From NCBI GenBank assembly GCA_002392545.1, contig DGHF01000202.1, positions 1-7,760 on the forward strand: a stretch of 7,760 nucleotides of DNA, read 5' to 3'. The notes beneath the pieces are model-generated. The model did not search any database. It had not been told where the DNA came from and was given only the letters and a program-made list of their open reading frames with translations. This stretch comes from Ruminococcus sp. UBA3855 (lineage in GTDB: Bacteria; Bacillota; Clostridia; Oscillospirales; Ruminococcaceae). Made by a program: the position numbers and the translations under genes. Numbering within the stretch: the first letter of the stretch is position 1; each line of letters opens with the position of its first letter. Below are positions 1-6,475 of the stretch, piece after piece.

Positions 1-7
1 CTATAAG

Positions 8-13
8 CTCCGA
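8..13 (-). promoter_or_regulatory. Ribosome binding site for a gene beyond the left edge
   Basis: Just after the stop of the resolvase gene the minus strand reads TCGGAG, a plausible Shine-Dalgarno sequence for a start codon lying outside the window. A six-codon ORF that starts at 18 and stops at 1 is probably meaningless. This suggests the leftward operon continues past the edge. Confidence 0.35.
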
Positions 14-22
14 TACATTATG

Positions 23-400
23 TCATATTTTGTCACATGCTGTCACCTTTACGATAATTTCAGTTCTGTTTCCGTCATGGAATGCCTGTTTCAGGCTTCG
101 CACATATTTTCTGGTATCATCTTCGATAAAAAGCCCTTTCATGCCGTCAATTATCATCTTCGACAAATAACTGTGATTGTCAATGTCCATTCTGGTATTA
201 TAAGCGATTTCAACGTCAACAGGGGTATCAAACATTTTGGGAGTAGTGCACTGATTTTTGATTGCTTGCGCTGTGATTTCGTGCATTTCCATTGCTTGCT
301 TTTTGCGAACCGTCCAGTGAACTCCGGCATATATTTTGTTCATGCCACATTTTGATATTCTTTCAGGGCTGACAGAAATTGTAAATTTTTCAGACCTCAA
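23..400 (-). CDS. rusA: RusA-like Holliday junction resolvase
   Basis: Probable RusA-family endodeoxyribonuclease, which cuts Holliday junctions during phage recombination and replication using a metal-bound cluster of acidic residues. The 125-residue protein has the family signature at residues 71-103: acidic D72 and D74 in DIDN, then K81 and D85, then an EDD at 93-95 followed by a basic TRKYVRS segment. In the classical motif the lysine follows DN after two residues; here it follows after five, so this belongs to a variant subgroup (my comparison from memory). The start is TTG, chosen because AAGGAG lies 9 bases upstream and the protein then opens with the expected KFTI strand; the first internal ATG (residue 20) would remove that strand. 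It overlaps the upstream gene by 11 bases and is the last complete gene of the leftward operon. Confidence 0.85.
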   Translation of the reverse strand: MRSEKFTISVSPERISKCGMNKIYAGVHWTVRKKQAMEMHEITAQAIKNQCTTPKMFDTPVDVEIAYNTRMDIDNHSYLSKMIIDGMKGLFIEDDTRKYVRSLKQAFHDGNRTEIIVKVTACDKI

Positions 401-773
401 TTGTTTCTTCTCCTTCCTTCCAGAAATCTTTCAGGTCATTCACTCCACTGAGAGTGAGCAGGATTTCGTCACATGTAGGGCATTTAGGCTTCACACTGCC
501 ACGAATTTTGTCATACAGCATTCTATACCGCCGGAGATTCTCATCTGCGATTCTCTCCGTCAGTTGGCATTGTTCAAAAAGCTTTGTTGCTTTCAAAGCA
601 ACTGATTTCAGTGCTTGGGCTTTTGCTTCGTTTTCACTTGCTTTCTGGTATGCCCAGACCAGAGAAAGCAACTGCATACAAATGTAATACATTTCTTCGT
701 ACGGCATCAACGGCGGTGGAGTTTCGCCTTTCCATGCCATAGCTTTTATTTCAGTTGCAGGATGTTCAATCAT
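390..773 (-). CDS. Hypothetical phage protein with CPTC motif
   Basis: I do not recognise this 127-residue protein. It has a proline-containing N-terminus (about residues 18-25), then a long mostly helical, charged middle (about 26-92) rich in alanine, lysine and glutamate. Near the C-terminus is a single CPTC pair (C98, C101), which could be half of a metal site or a redox pair. ATG at 773 follows GAGGT by about 7 bases. It overlaps the upstream gene by 8 bases and the resolvase gene by 11, so translation of the three is probably coupled. Its place between primase-helicase and resolvase suggests an accessory replication or recombination role, but nothing in the sequence proves that. Confidence 0.7.
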   Translation of the reverse strand: MIEHPATEIKAMAWKGETPPPLMPYEEMYYICMQLLSLVWAYQKASENEAKAQALKSVALKATKLFEQCQLTERIADENLRRYRMLYDKIRGSVKPKCPTCDEILLTLSGVNDLKDFWKEGEETIEV

Positions 774-1068
774 GACAAGACCTCATTTCTTTCGTTTCAG
801 AATCAAAAAAGCAGTCATTTCCAATCAGTCTGAGGAAGAACTGTTCGATGTCTTCCGGAGTCCCTTTCCAGATGAAATAACCAGATAACGAGAGTGGTTT
901 TCCATAGACTGCCCGTGCTGTATTCCGGAGCATTCTGGAGGGCATCGGCTTGTTTTTGGTTGCAAGTTTCATTGTGAAAAAGTCCTCCTGATTTTCCGCA
1001 TTTGTGAAAATGAGATGCAGATATTCCTGTTTCAGTTCTGCTTTTTTGAGAATCACTCTAAACAGCAT
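766..1068 (-). CDS. Hypothetical protein downstream of the primase-helicase
   Basis: An unrecognised, mixed alpha/beta protein of 100 residues without membrane segment, signal peptide or clear metal motif. Two ATGs are possible. The one at 1074 touches the AGGAGG ribosome binding site, leaving no spacer. The one at 1068 sits 6 bases after it, so 1068 is the better start and the protein begins MLFRVILKK. The gene begins 13 bases after the primase-helicase stop and overlaps the next gene by 8 bases (the TGA lies within its first codons). Small genes in this position of phage replication operons are common and mostly uncharacterised. Confidence 0.7.
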   Translation of the reverse strand: MLFRVILKKAELKQEYLHLIFTNAENQEDFFTMKLATKNKPMPSRMLRNTARAVYGKPLSLSGYFIWKGTPEDIEQFFLRLIGNDCFFDSETKEMRSCHD

Positions 1069-1081
1069 TTGCATCCTCCTT

Positions 1082-3001
1082 TCAGAATGGGGGTTGCAAT
1101 GCGTTCAGCATTTGCACTGTCGGGGGATATTCCTTGATGAAATCCGGAATACATGCAAATTCAGCAACTGTTCCGTCAGGCTGTGCGACGTTTTCGCTTT
1201 CCCATATTCTTTTGCTGATGGAGCAGAATTTCACATAAATTCCGTCTTTCCCTAATTTGAGAAACCCATATTCACGATTTTTCAGGACTGTAATTTTTCT
1301 GCGAAAACCTTCTGCATATTTCGGGTCCGTCTCCGGAACTTCTTCAAATGCTAAGGCTACAGAACAAACATTTCCTACATTTGCTGTTCCGGATATGTCG
1401 TCAATTTGTATCTCTGTTTTTGTTCCAAATTGATTTTTTTTAGGGTGTGCAACGAGAAGAATCACGACTTTCAGAGAATCTGCAATTTCTTTTAGCCTTT
1501 TGATAAATTCTGTCTGAATGTTATAAAGGTTCTTATCCTCACCGCCAGAAAACGCTGTCAAGGTCATTAAATTGTCAAGAATTACAAATTTCACTTTTAA
1601 AATCTGAATGGAGCGAATCAAATTTTTGATGAATCTTTCTTTCTTTTCTGAATCGGTTTCGTCTGTTGCAAGCGTTTCGTCATTCCAGAGGAACAGTCGG
1701 TCGTAAAACCATTCCTGTGCTATTTCTGCCATATGCGGTTTAGGATGATTGTAGTAGTTGTTTGTAATCGGGTCAACAGTCTGTGCAATTCTTTCTTTCC
1801 CTAAAACCATCAAGGCTAATTGTTTCATAATTTTTGCATTTGAGATTTCGCCGGAGTAAATCAGAGTTTTGTTTCCGGAGTTGATTGCATGGATAGCAAA
1901 CATATTCGCAAGGTTTGATTTTCCCTTTCCGGTGTACCCTGTTAAAATTACAAGACTGCTTTCTTCGAATCCTCTTGTTGCTTTGTCAATGCTGGGGAAT
2001 CCGCTCCGGATTGTCGGAGGGGGTGTAAAATCCATCCAGTCAATGTCATAACTGCGAACGGCGGATGAGATTCTAACGTCTTTCGCCGTTTCTACGGCTT
2101 CTCTGAGGGCTTTATATGCTGGTTTACAGTCAATTGTGTTTCCGCTGTAGATAGATAGAGAAATCAGCATTTCGTTTGCATCTTTACAAGACAGATATTT
2201 CGACTTCTGGACTGCTTTCAAAGGAATATCCGGAAAATTTTCATCAATTTTGTCAACCAGAGTAATTTTCCCATGCTCACAATCACCAAATACAATGATT
2301 TCAGGGAATTTTTCTACCCATTCTCGGCAATATTCCACCCATGTAAAAGCATTTGCACCATTTGGGACACTGACAACATTGTTAATTCCGGCTTGCATCA
2401 GGCTCATTGCATCAATCTGCCCTTCTGTAATCACAAGGGGCTTCGAAAAATCATGCCATAGCCACATTCCGTAAAGAATCGGTTTTGTGTTTTCTTCGAA
2501 CCATTCTTTGCTCCCTTTACTTCCTTTTTGAAATTGGGTATTTCTGAATTTTGTTGTTTGCCTATGCCCGTATTCGTCAAAAAAAGGAAAAACCAAGACT
2601 GATGGATTATTTTGAACGGTTGTTACACGACAAAATGCAGTAGTGGTTGCGTCAAGTCCTCTTTTTTCGTGGAGATACCGCATGGCTTCAGGGGTCGAAT
2701 CCCATTCGTCAGCAAAGGAGAGCCTTCCCACATATTGGCGATACTGCGGTTCTTCTTTCCACAACTGGATTCCGAAATCTGATGCAAGCTTGAGAAAATG
2801 CCCTTTTTCCCCACAACTTTCACGAAGGCAGTTGAACACTCCGGTTTCGATATTAACCGAAAATGTGTATTGGTCTTTATGAGTTCCGCCATGGCAGTAA
2901 GGGCAATACTTGAATTGCAATTCGTCCCCATGCTCTTTTGCATCCGCTCCGATTGTCTGAACGACTGAATATAAATCAGCAGATTTGTACTGATATTTCA
3001 T
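1082..3001 (-). CDS. Phage primase-helicase (zinc ribbon, TOPRIM, DnaB-like ATPase)
   Basis: A bifunctional primase-helicase of the T7 gp4 type, 639 residues, which would make RNA primers and unwind DNA at the phage fork. The N-terminus has a zinc-binding module with C33, C36, C58 and C63 (the second pair spaced CX4C). A TOPRIM domain follows: the conserved glutamate is E193 in ITEGQIDAM and the acidic cluster is D240/E242. After a linker near 290-330 comes a RecA-fold helicase domain: Walker A GYTGKGKS at 355-362, likely catalytic E385 in YSGEIS, Walker B ending at D476 in FVILDN, a sensor histidine H519, and basic residues near 567-576 that could include the arginine finger. All domains appear intact. 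ATG at 3001 forms a 4-base ATGA overlap with the preceding gene. No DNA polymerase is seen here, so the phage probably uses the host's or has one elsewhere. Confidence 0.93.
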   Translation of the reverse strand: MKYQYKSADLYSVVQTIGADAKEHGDELQFKYCPYCHGGTHKDQYTFSVNIETGVFNCLRESCGEKGHFLKLASDFGIQLWKEEPQYRQYVGRLSFADEWDSTPEAMRYLHEKRGLDATTTAFCRVTTVQNNPSVLVFPFFDEYGHRQTTKFRNTQFQKGSKGSKEWFEENTKPILYGMWLWHDFSKPLVITEGQIDAMSLMQAGINNVVSVPNGANAFTWVEYCREWVEKFPEIIVFGDCEHGKITLVDKIDENFPDIPLKAVQKSKYLSCKDANEMLISLSIYSGNTIDCKPAYKALREAVETAKDVRISSAVRSYDIDWMDFTPPPTIRSGFPSIDKATRGFEESSLVILTGYTGKGKSNLANMFAIHAINSGNKTLIYSGEISNAKIMKQLALMVLGKERIAQTVDPITNNYYNHPKPHMAEIAQEWFYDRLFLWNDETLATDETDSEKKERFIKNLIRSIQILKVKFVILDNLMTLTAFSGGEDKNLYNIQTEFIKRLKEIADSLKVVILLVAHPKKNQFGTKTEIQIDDISGTANVGNVCSVALAFEEVPETDPKYAEGFRRKITVLKNREYGFLKLGKDGIYVKFCSISKRIWESENVAQPDGTVAEFACIPDFIKEYPPTVQMLNALQPPF

Positions 3002-3375
3002 TCATCTATCACATCCCCGAAGAATTCAGCATACGGATTAAAGGGCTTTGGCTCTTCACCTGCGATTCTGTCCACTTTTTTCATAGCAATTTCCGCTTTT
3101 TTTGTTCGAACTGCTTTTTGCTTTTTGGGTTTCGCTTTCTTTTTGGCATTCTGATTTCCTAACGGTGCGCCACCTCTATGCTTTTTCAATTCTGCATCAA
3201 TCAGGGGCTTCACTCTGGAAAATTCGAGTTCCATTATATAATTATCTGAGTTGTCCGGAATTTCGCCGTCAAGTGCATAATGGAGAATTTGCAGTGCAAG
3301 CTTATCAGCCGCTTCTCTCCCCATATGCACTTGTGCGCTTTCCGTCCACTCCCTTTGGAAATGGATGTTTTTCAT
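2998..3375 (-). CDS. DUF6291-like phage protein
   Basis: A 125-residue protein resembling the small phage family I know as DUF6291: an N-terminal aromatic segment, a helix with A/L repeats (about 20-36), an HYALDGEIP turn, then an F-x-x-x-K/P-x-I-D helix (about 50-61). A GGAPLGNQNAKK stretch at 68-79 leads into a lysine-rich tail (76-100), which probably binds nucleic acid or is a flexible linker. The role of the family is not established. Its position directly before the primase-helicase, with an ATGA overlap, suggests a replication accessory or helicase-loading role (inference). ATG at 3375 is preceded by AAGGAG 8 bases upstream, and the gene starts 12 bases after the DUF669 gene's stop. 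Confidence 0.72.
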   Translation of the reverse strand: MKNIHFQREWTESAQVHMGREAADKLALQILHYALDGEIPDNSDNYIMELEFSRVKPLIDAELKKHRGGAPLGNQNAKKKAKPKKQKAVRTKKAEIAMKKVDRIAGEEPKPFNPYAEFFGDVIDE

Positions 3376-3387
3376 AGCACTTTCTCC

Positions 3388-4035
3388 TTAAAAGGGTACA
3401 TCCCCATCAGAAATGATTTCCCCTTTCGGGAATGCCTGAACTGTAACTGTCGGCTGTTCGTTTTGAAATTTCGGTTCGGGAATTTTGAAATCACCGGAAC
3501 GGATTTTTGCAGCATTTGTAAACCAGCGACATCTTGCTTTCATGCCTGTTTTTCCCTTCCATGCCCATTCTACATCTCCGAAAATTCCACCGACTAACTT
3601 TCCCTTGAATGCATCCAGCGAAATCGGCTTTGAAAGGTCAATCGGCGGTGCATAGGGGTTACTTTCATTGATAGCTGTTACTACACCCTTCAACATTTTC
3701 ATGTTCTTCTTGCGCTTTTCTTCTGCATCAGGGTAGTCAGCATCCCCTTTTACAGGGAAGAAAAAGTCATATGTGCCTTTGGTTTTGGCATTCTGATTGA
3801 ACTGACGTTCGTAATCCAAAAGTTTTTTGAAATATCCGGAATATTCGCCCTCTGCCACATCAAAGGCGAATACCATTTTTACCGCTCCGTTGCTTGTTTC
3901 AGTAAACTTGCAACCGAGAATTTTCAGGATATATCCTCCGGCTTTGATTTCTTCCGGCTTCTGGCTTTCACCAGTGTAGGCTTCTGTTTCGTTCCATTCC
4001 TCACCGAATCCGGCAATCATCATCTCATTGTTCAT
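3388..4035 (-). CDS. DUF669 family protein, probable phage single-stranded DNA-binding protein
   Basis: A 215-residue protein matching the DUF669 family: an acidic N-terminus, an AGGY-ILKI strand (32-40), an FAFDVAEGEY-GYF segment (56-69), a central FKG-K-VGGIFG-VEW block (143-157), and a disordered C-terminus. The family sits next to Sak4-like ATPases in many Firmicutes phages and is thought to bind single-stranded DNA. The last residues, SDGDVPF, look like the acidic-aromatic tip of bacterial SSB proteins (DDDIPF), which recruits repair and replication partners. ATG at 4035 overlaps the ATPase stop as ATGA, with AAAGGA about 9 bases upstream, so the two genes are translationally coupled. 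Family assignment is confident; the biochemical role is inferred. Confidence 0.85.
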   Translation of the reverse strand: MNNEMMIAGFGEEWNETEAYTGESQKPEEIKAGGYILKILGCKFTETSNGAVKMVFAFDVAEGEYSGYFKKLLDYERQFNQNAKTKGTYDFFFPVKGDADYPDAEEKRKKNMKMLKGVVTAINESNPYAPPIDLSKPISLDAFKGKLVGGIFGDVEWAWKGKTGMKARCRWFTNAAKIRSGDFKIPEPKFQNEQPTVTVQAFPKGEIISDGDVPF

Positions 4036-4661
4036 ACATTTTCATCCTTTCCGAACCAATATTCTCTGATTGTTTTGTCAACGAATTTCAGGTCGTTGTC
4101 AATCTCCCGTTCAAACATTCCCATAGGGCTTTTGGCTGTTGTTGTGCCGTCAGACTGCGTAATAAACTTATGTGTTGTTCCGTCTGCTACACATAAAAGC
4201 ACGATTGCAAACTGCCCTTCCACGGTCATTTGATTGTCAAGCATTTTCCCGATAGTCTTTGCTTTGATTTTTCCGGCTTCCGTCTGTTCCGTATGATGGA
4301 GAAGATAGACAATCACGTCATTTGGTGTGCTCATCTTGATGCAGTCCAACAAGCTTTTGAAATTGACCGCCATATTTGTGAATTTTCCATATCCGACTTC
4401 TTTCGCATGAGCGAAACTCTCATTTGCAATCAGATACTGTGAATCATCAATGACATAGGTTTTCAGTTTAGGGTTCTTTGGCGACATCAAGCACTTTTCA
4501 ATCACTTCGTAACTGTCTGTATTATACACATTCAACTTTTTGCGGAAGGGAAGTGGTTTCATCCCTACATTAAAAATACCAACTTCATCCGGTTCGAAAT
4601 TCCGGAGACTTGTCGATTTCCCTGAGCCACTCTCTCCCATAATCATAACAGGTATGCCCAT
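4032..4661 (-). CDS. RecA-like AAA ATPase (Sak4-type recombination protein)
   Basis: A P-loop NTPase of 209 residues of the kind annotated as phage nucleotide-binding protein or Sak4-like single-strand annealing/recombination ATPase. It opens on the first beta strand, followed by Walker A GESGSGKST at 9-17, Walker B TYVIDD at 68-73, and a sensor-like YLLHHTE at 119-125. An in-frame TTG at 4691 would add ten residues, but it lies inside a palindrome. ATG at 4661 has AAAGGAG 7 bases upstream and begins exactly at the expected strand, so I chose 4661. It is the first gene of the replication group, separated by a 53-bp regulatory gap from the antirepressor group. Its partner is probably the coupled DUF669 protein. 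Confidence 0.85.
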   Translation of the reverse strand: MGIPVMIMGESGSGKSTSLRNFEPDEVGIFNVGMKPLPFRKKLNVYNTDSYEVIEKCLMSPKNPKLKTYVIDDSQYLIANESFAHAKEVGYGKFTNMAVNFKSLLDCIKMSTPNDVIVYLLHHTEQTEAGKIKAKTIGKMLDNQMTVEGQFAIVLLCVADGTTHKFITQSDGTTTAKSPMGMFEREIDNDLKFVDKTIREYWFGKDENV

Positions 4662-4677
4662 TTCAAAACTCCTTTCG

Positions 4678-4698
4678 TCAGGGCTTGACAAACCCTGA
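4678..4698. promoter_or_regulatory. 21-bp near-palindrome, possible operator or mRNA hairpin
   Basis: Ten-base arms TCAGGGcTTG and CAAaCCCTGA flank a central A, with one mismatched position (lower case). The centre contains the TTGACA of the plus-strand promoter, so a bound protein would block it. As minus-strand RNA the mismatch becomes a G-U pair, giving an 8-bp hairpin with a 5-base loop just upstream of the AAAGGAG of the ATPase gene. Either role, or both, is possible. No U-tract follows on either strand, so it is not an intrinsic terminator. Confidence 0.5.
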
Positions 4699-4713
4699 AA
4701 AATGTGGTATAAT
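4685..4713 (+). promoter_or_regulatory. Consensus sigma-A promoter pointing against the operon
   Basis: TTGACA (4685-4690), exactly 17 bases, then TATAAT (4708-4713), with an extended -10 TGG immediately before it. Transcription would start near 4720 and run rightward, antisense to the small membrane protein gene and the 3' end of the antirepressor gene. No plus-strand gene follows. The same TGTG-R-TATAAT arrangement occurs in the switch promoter at 6746-6774. Confidence 0.6.
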
Positions 4714-4714
4714 A

Positions 4715-4948
4715 TTACTGTTTACTTTCAAGGACAGCAATTGCTTCTGCATTGGCTTTCTTTTCGTCTTGCCGTTCGTCATAGCAAACCATCAAGACAC
4801 AGGATACCTGCAAGCATCCCAGAGTAGTCAGTGCAAATGCACTGTTGTCCGTGAATTCGAATGCAATCATAAAAGCCAACCCGACAATCATCACAAGAAT
4901 CTGTGGAATCTGGCTTTCCCCGATTTTCAGCAGTTTCAGGAAATTCAT
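4715..4948 (-). CDS. Small two-helix membrane protein
   Basis: An unrecognised 77-residue protein with two predicted transmembrane helices, about residues 14-31 and 37-56, joined by a short polar turn (FTDNSA), and a charged C-terminal tail (DERQDEKKANAEA) that probably forms a cytoplasmic helix. The reading frame is open back to 5116, but ATG at 4948 is the real start: it forms an ATGA overlap with the antirepressor stop and has GAGGGG 7 bases upstream. Everything before it in that frame lies over the antirepressor gene. Size and topology resemble a small holin or a superinfection-exclusion protein. The position at the end of the regulatory group makes a holin less likely; immunity or antirepressor-related function is only a guess. 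Confidence 0.75.
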   Translation of the reverse strand: MNFLKLLKIGESQIPQILVMIVGLAFMIAFEFTDNSAFALTTLGCLQVSCVLMVCYDERQDEKKANAEAIAVLESKQ

Positions 4949-5709
4949 ACATTTACCCCTCTTTCCGTGACAGGGAGAATGCCGTCCATCTTCAACAACT
5001 GGTAGATGAACAGTTTCCCTTTCTGTGTCCAGCATAAATGCGTTGAAAATGAATCTTCTCCGACTGTTTTGTAAGCGGCATACCCCTTTTTTGCATAAGG
5101 TGCATATAAGTACCATTTGCCGCCACGCTTGAATTGGATACCGTTTTCTTTCAGATATGCGTTGAGTTCTACAGCAGTCATGCCGTAATCCTTGGCGATT
5201 TCCGTAACAGTTGTGAGATTATCGCTTCTCAATACATTCTCACAATACTGTGCTTTCGGTTCGAGGTCTCTGATGTACGCTTTCTGCCCTCTGACAGCGG
5301 TTTCAAGGTGCTTGATTTTCTGGTCTGAATCCTGCAACTTTGCATTTGCCATTTTCAGTGCTCTTGCCAATACTGCTTCGGGGCTGTTCCACTGCTTTTC
5401 GATTTCGATAAAGTACTGTCTGCACTTCTTGCCAATTTCGGAACGCTGAATCATACAGAGTTCTTTTGCCATATCGATTGTGAGTTGGTGGTCTGTCTGC
5501 GGTTTTGGCATTTCTGCTCCATCAGCACGTTTCACAATTTTGTGAAACGTTAAAAAGTCCGTGTTTTCGGTGAATCCATATTCGCACATTCTGTCAAACC
5601 ATTGTGTGTATGGTGTCTTGATTTCCAGTGCCTGATGTAATGCACGTCCGGAGACGGTTGGGGTGTCCTCGTTCTCATTGAGGTGAACTAACTGTGGTAC
5701 TTCATTCAT
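4945..5709 (-). CDS. Phage antirepressor (AntA domain plus KilAC domain)
   Basis: A 254-residue antirepressor, which would bind and inactivate the phage repressor to start the lytic programme. Residues about 17-107 match the AntA/AntB domain: VSGRALHQALEIKTPYTQWFDR, a YGFTENTDF turn, then LTIDMAKELCMIQRSEIGKKCRQYFIEIEK in pieces. A charged, probably coiled-coil linker covers about 108-150. Residues about 150-247 match the KilAC domain, beginning EPKAQYCENVL and containing TVTEIAKDYGMTAVELNAYL and the WTQKGKLFIYQLL end. ATG at 5709 overlaps the HTH gene's stop as ATGA and has GAAGGA upstream; its own stop is coupled to the membrane protein gene. The domains are complete and the usual length. 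Confidence 0.93.
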   Translation of the reverse strand: MNEVPQLVHLNENEDTPTVSGRALHQALEIKTPYTQWFDRMCEYGFTENTDFLTFHKIVKRADGAEMPKPQTDHQLTIDMAKELCMIQRSEIGKKCRQYFIEIEKQWNSPEAVLARALKMANAKLQDSDQKIKHLETAVRGQKAYIRDLEPKAQYCENVLRSDNLTTVTEIAKDYGMTAVELNAYLKENGIQFKRGGKWYLYAPYAKKGYAAYKTVGEDSFSTHLCWTQKGKLFIYQLLKMDGILPVTERGVNV

Positions 5710-5990
5710 GATTTTTCCTTCTTTCTTTGAGCATAGCTAAATAATTCTTTCAGCGGAATTTCAGGGAAAAATTTTTCCTGAATTGCAATTGCTTCCTGAA
5801 TCCGGAAGCTTCCAGCTTTCAACTTGTGTGACAGTGCACTTTGTGAAATACCCAGAATTTCACAAATGTCTCTTGAAATTGTGTACTGTCCACATAACCG
5901 CCTGACCTTGTTTGCTTGTCTGATTTCCTTAGCAAGTTCAGGGTAAAGCATTGGTTTTGGAGGTCTGCGTGGTTTTGGTTCTGTTTTCAA
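5706..5990 (-). CDS. HTH DNA-binding protein upstream of the antirepressor
   Basis: A 94-residue basic protein. It opens with a proline/lysine/arginine-rich tail (residues 3-13) and carries a helix-turn-helix at about 37-60, in which DICEILGISQ is the first helix and turn and SALSHKLKAG the recognition helix. A helical C-terminus ends in a KKEK tail. It is probably an early transcription regulator of the XRE/CII type; an excisionase-like role is possible. The start is TTG at 5990 with AAAGGA about 10 bases upstream. The internal ATG at 5951 has no ribosome binding site and would remove only the proline-rich tail. It is the first coding gene after the structured region and is coupled by ATGA to the antirepressor. 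Confidence 0.78.
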   Translation of the reverse strand: MKTEPKPRRPPKPMLYPELAKEIRQANKVRRLCGQYTISRDICEILGISQSALSHKLKAGSFRIQEAIAIQEKFFPEIPLKELFSYAQRKKEKS

Positions 5991-6134
5991 AATGCATCAT
6001 TCCTTTACATCCGTCAGCAATAATTTTTGAAGAAGTTATATTGACTTGACGGTATTTCCCTTGATAACGTACAAGGGGAACGTGGCGACAGTTTACAAAG
6101 CGTGATACGTGACAAATATCTTATTTTTCGCCTT

Positions 6135-6191
6135 GCCAAAGGGCTTTTTGAGCAGTCAGGAATTGTCTGACAACTCAAAAAACATTTTGGC
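6135..6191. repeat. Long three-block hairpin
   Basis: GCCAAA (6135-6140) pairs with 6186-6191, TTTTTGAG (6145-6152) with 6174-6181, and GTCAG (6155-6159) with 6167-6171. The blocks are separated by symmetric internal loops (4/4 and 2/2), and the apical loop has 7 bases. The exact symmetry suggests a real folded element rather than scattered matches. Confidence 0.65.
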
Positions 6192-6205
6192 TTCTTATTA
6201 TTAGT

Positions 6206-6238
6206 TTGGCAGTGGGAGCTTCGGAATCCCACTGCCAA
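6206..6238. repeat. Perfect 12-bp hairpin with UUCG-type loop
   Basis: TTGGCAGTGGGA pairs perfectly with 6227-6238. The 9-base loop contains cTTCGg on the plus strand, the very stable UUCG tetraloop; on the minus strand the same loop reads CCGAAG. No T-run follows on either strand, which argues against an intrinsic terminator. Confidence 0.7.
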
Positions 6239-6262
6239 CTGTTGCGGAACTTACGCACCCAG

Positions 6263-6475
6263 CAACCGTGCGGTTGGGATGGGGTTTGTTTTCAGGCACA
6301 AACCCCTCAAAAAGCCTTAAAGAAAGGAATACTAAAACCATGAACCAGCCTTTCGGCTGTGGTGCAGGGCTTTGATTTCGGCTCAAAACCCTGATACAAG
6401 AAAAGCCGTTAGGAGGTAAATGCTTTGGCAGGTTGGATGCCGCTTGATAGGCTCAAACGGCTCAGAAAGCCTTAT
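6263..6475. repeat. Three degenerate tandem copies of a pseudoknot-like unit
   Basis: The main stems are 6281-6289/6298-6306, 6365-6375/6383-6393 and 6439-6446/6454-6461, at intervals of 84 and 74 bases. In each copy the loop is complementary to a segment 6-10 bases beyond the stem: loop 6290-6297 with 6314-6321 (7 of 8 pairs), 6379-6383 with 6404-6408, and 6449-6453 with 6468-6472. A small hairpin precedes copies one and two (6263-6276, 6346-6359). CTCAAAAAGCCTTA at 6306-6319 recurs with one change at 6461-6474. A purine-rich AAAGGAA, AGGAGG or GAGAGG follows each copy on the plus strand. Confidence 0.6.

Noticed and set aside
4949..5116. Longer version of the small membrane protein starting at 5116.
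   Set aside because: The added 56 residues lie over the antirepressor gene and look like a shadow translation, whereas ATG at 4948 has an ATGA overlap and a good ribosome binding site.
5756..5783. AT-rich near-palindrome around TTCAGG...CCTGAA.
   Set aside because: It lies inside the HTH gene, has bulges on both sides, and is explained by codons for an EKFFPE segment.
6206..6306. Intrinsic terminators at the strong hairpins.
   Set aside because: Neither strand has a U-rich tract directly after any of the stems.
6281..6422. A preQ1-type or similar small pseudoknot riboswitch before a gene.
   Set aside because: The stem, loop and A-rich tail do not match the preQ1 pattern I know, the unit is repeated three times, and only tiny frames follow on the plus strand.
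6263..6475. CRISPR array.
   Set aside because: The units are degenerate and of unequal pitch, there are no constant repeats with unique spacers, and no cas gene is nearby.
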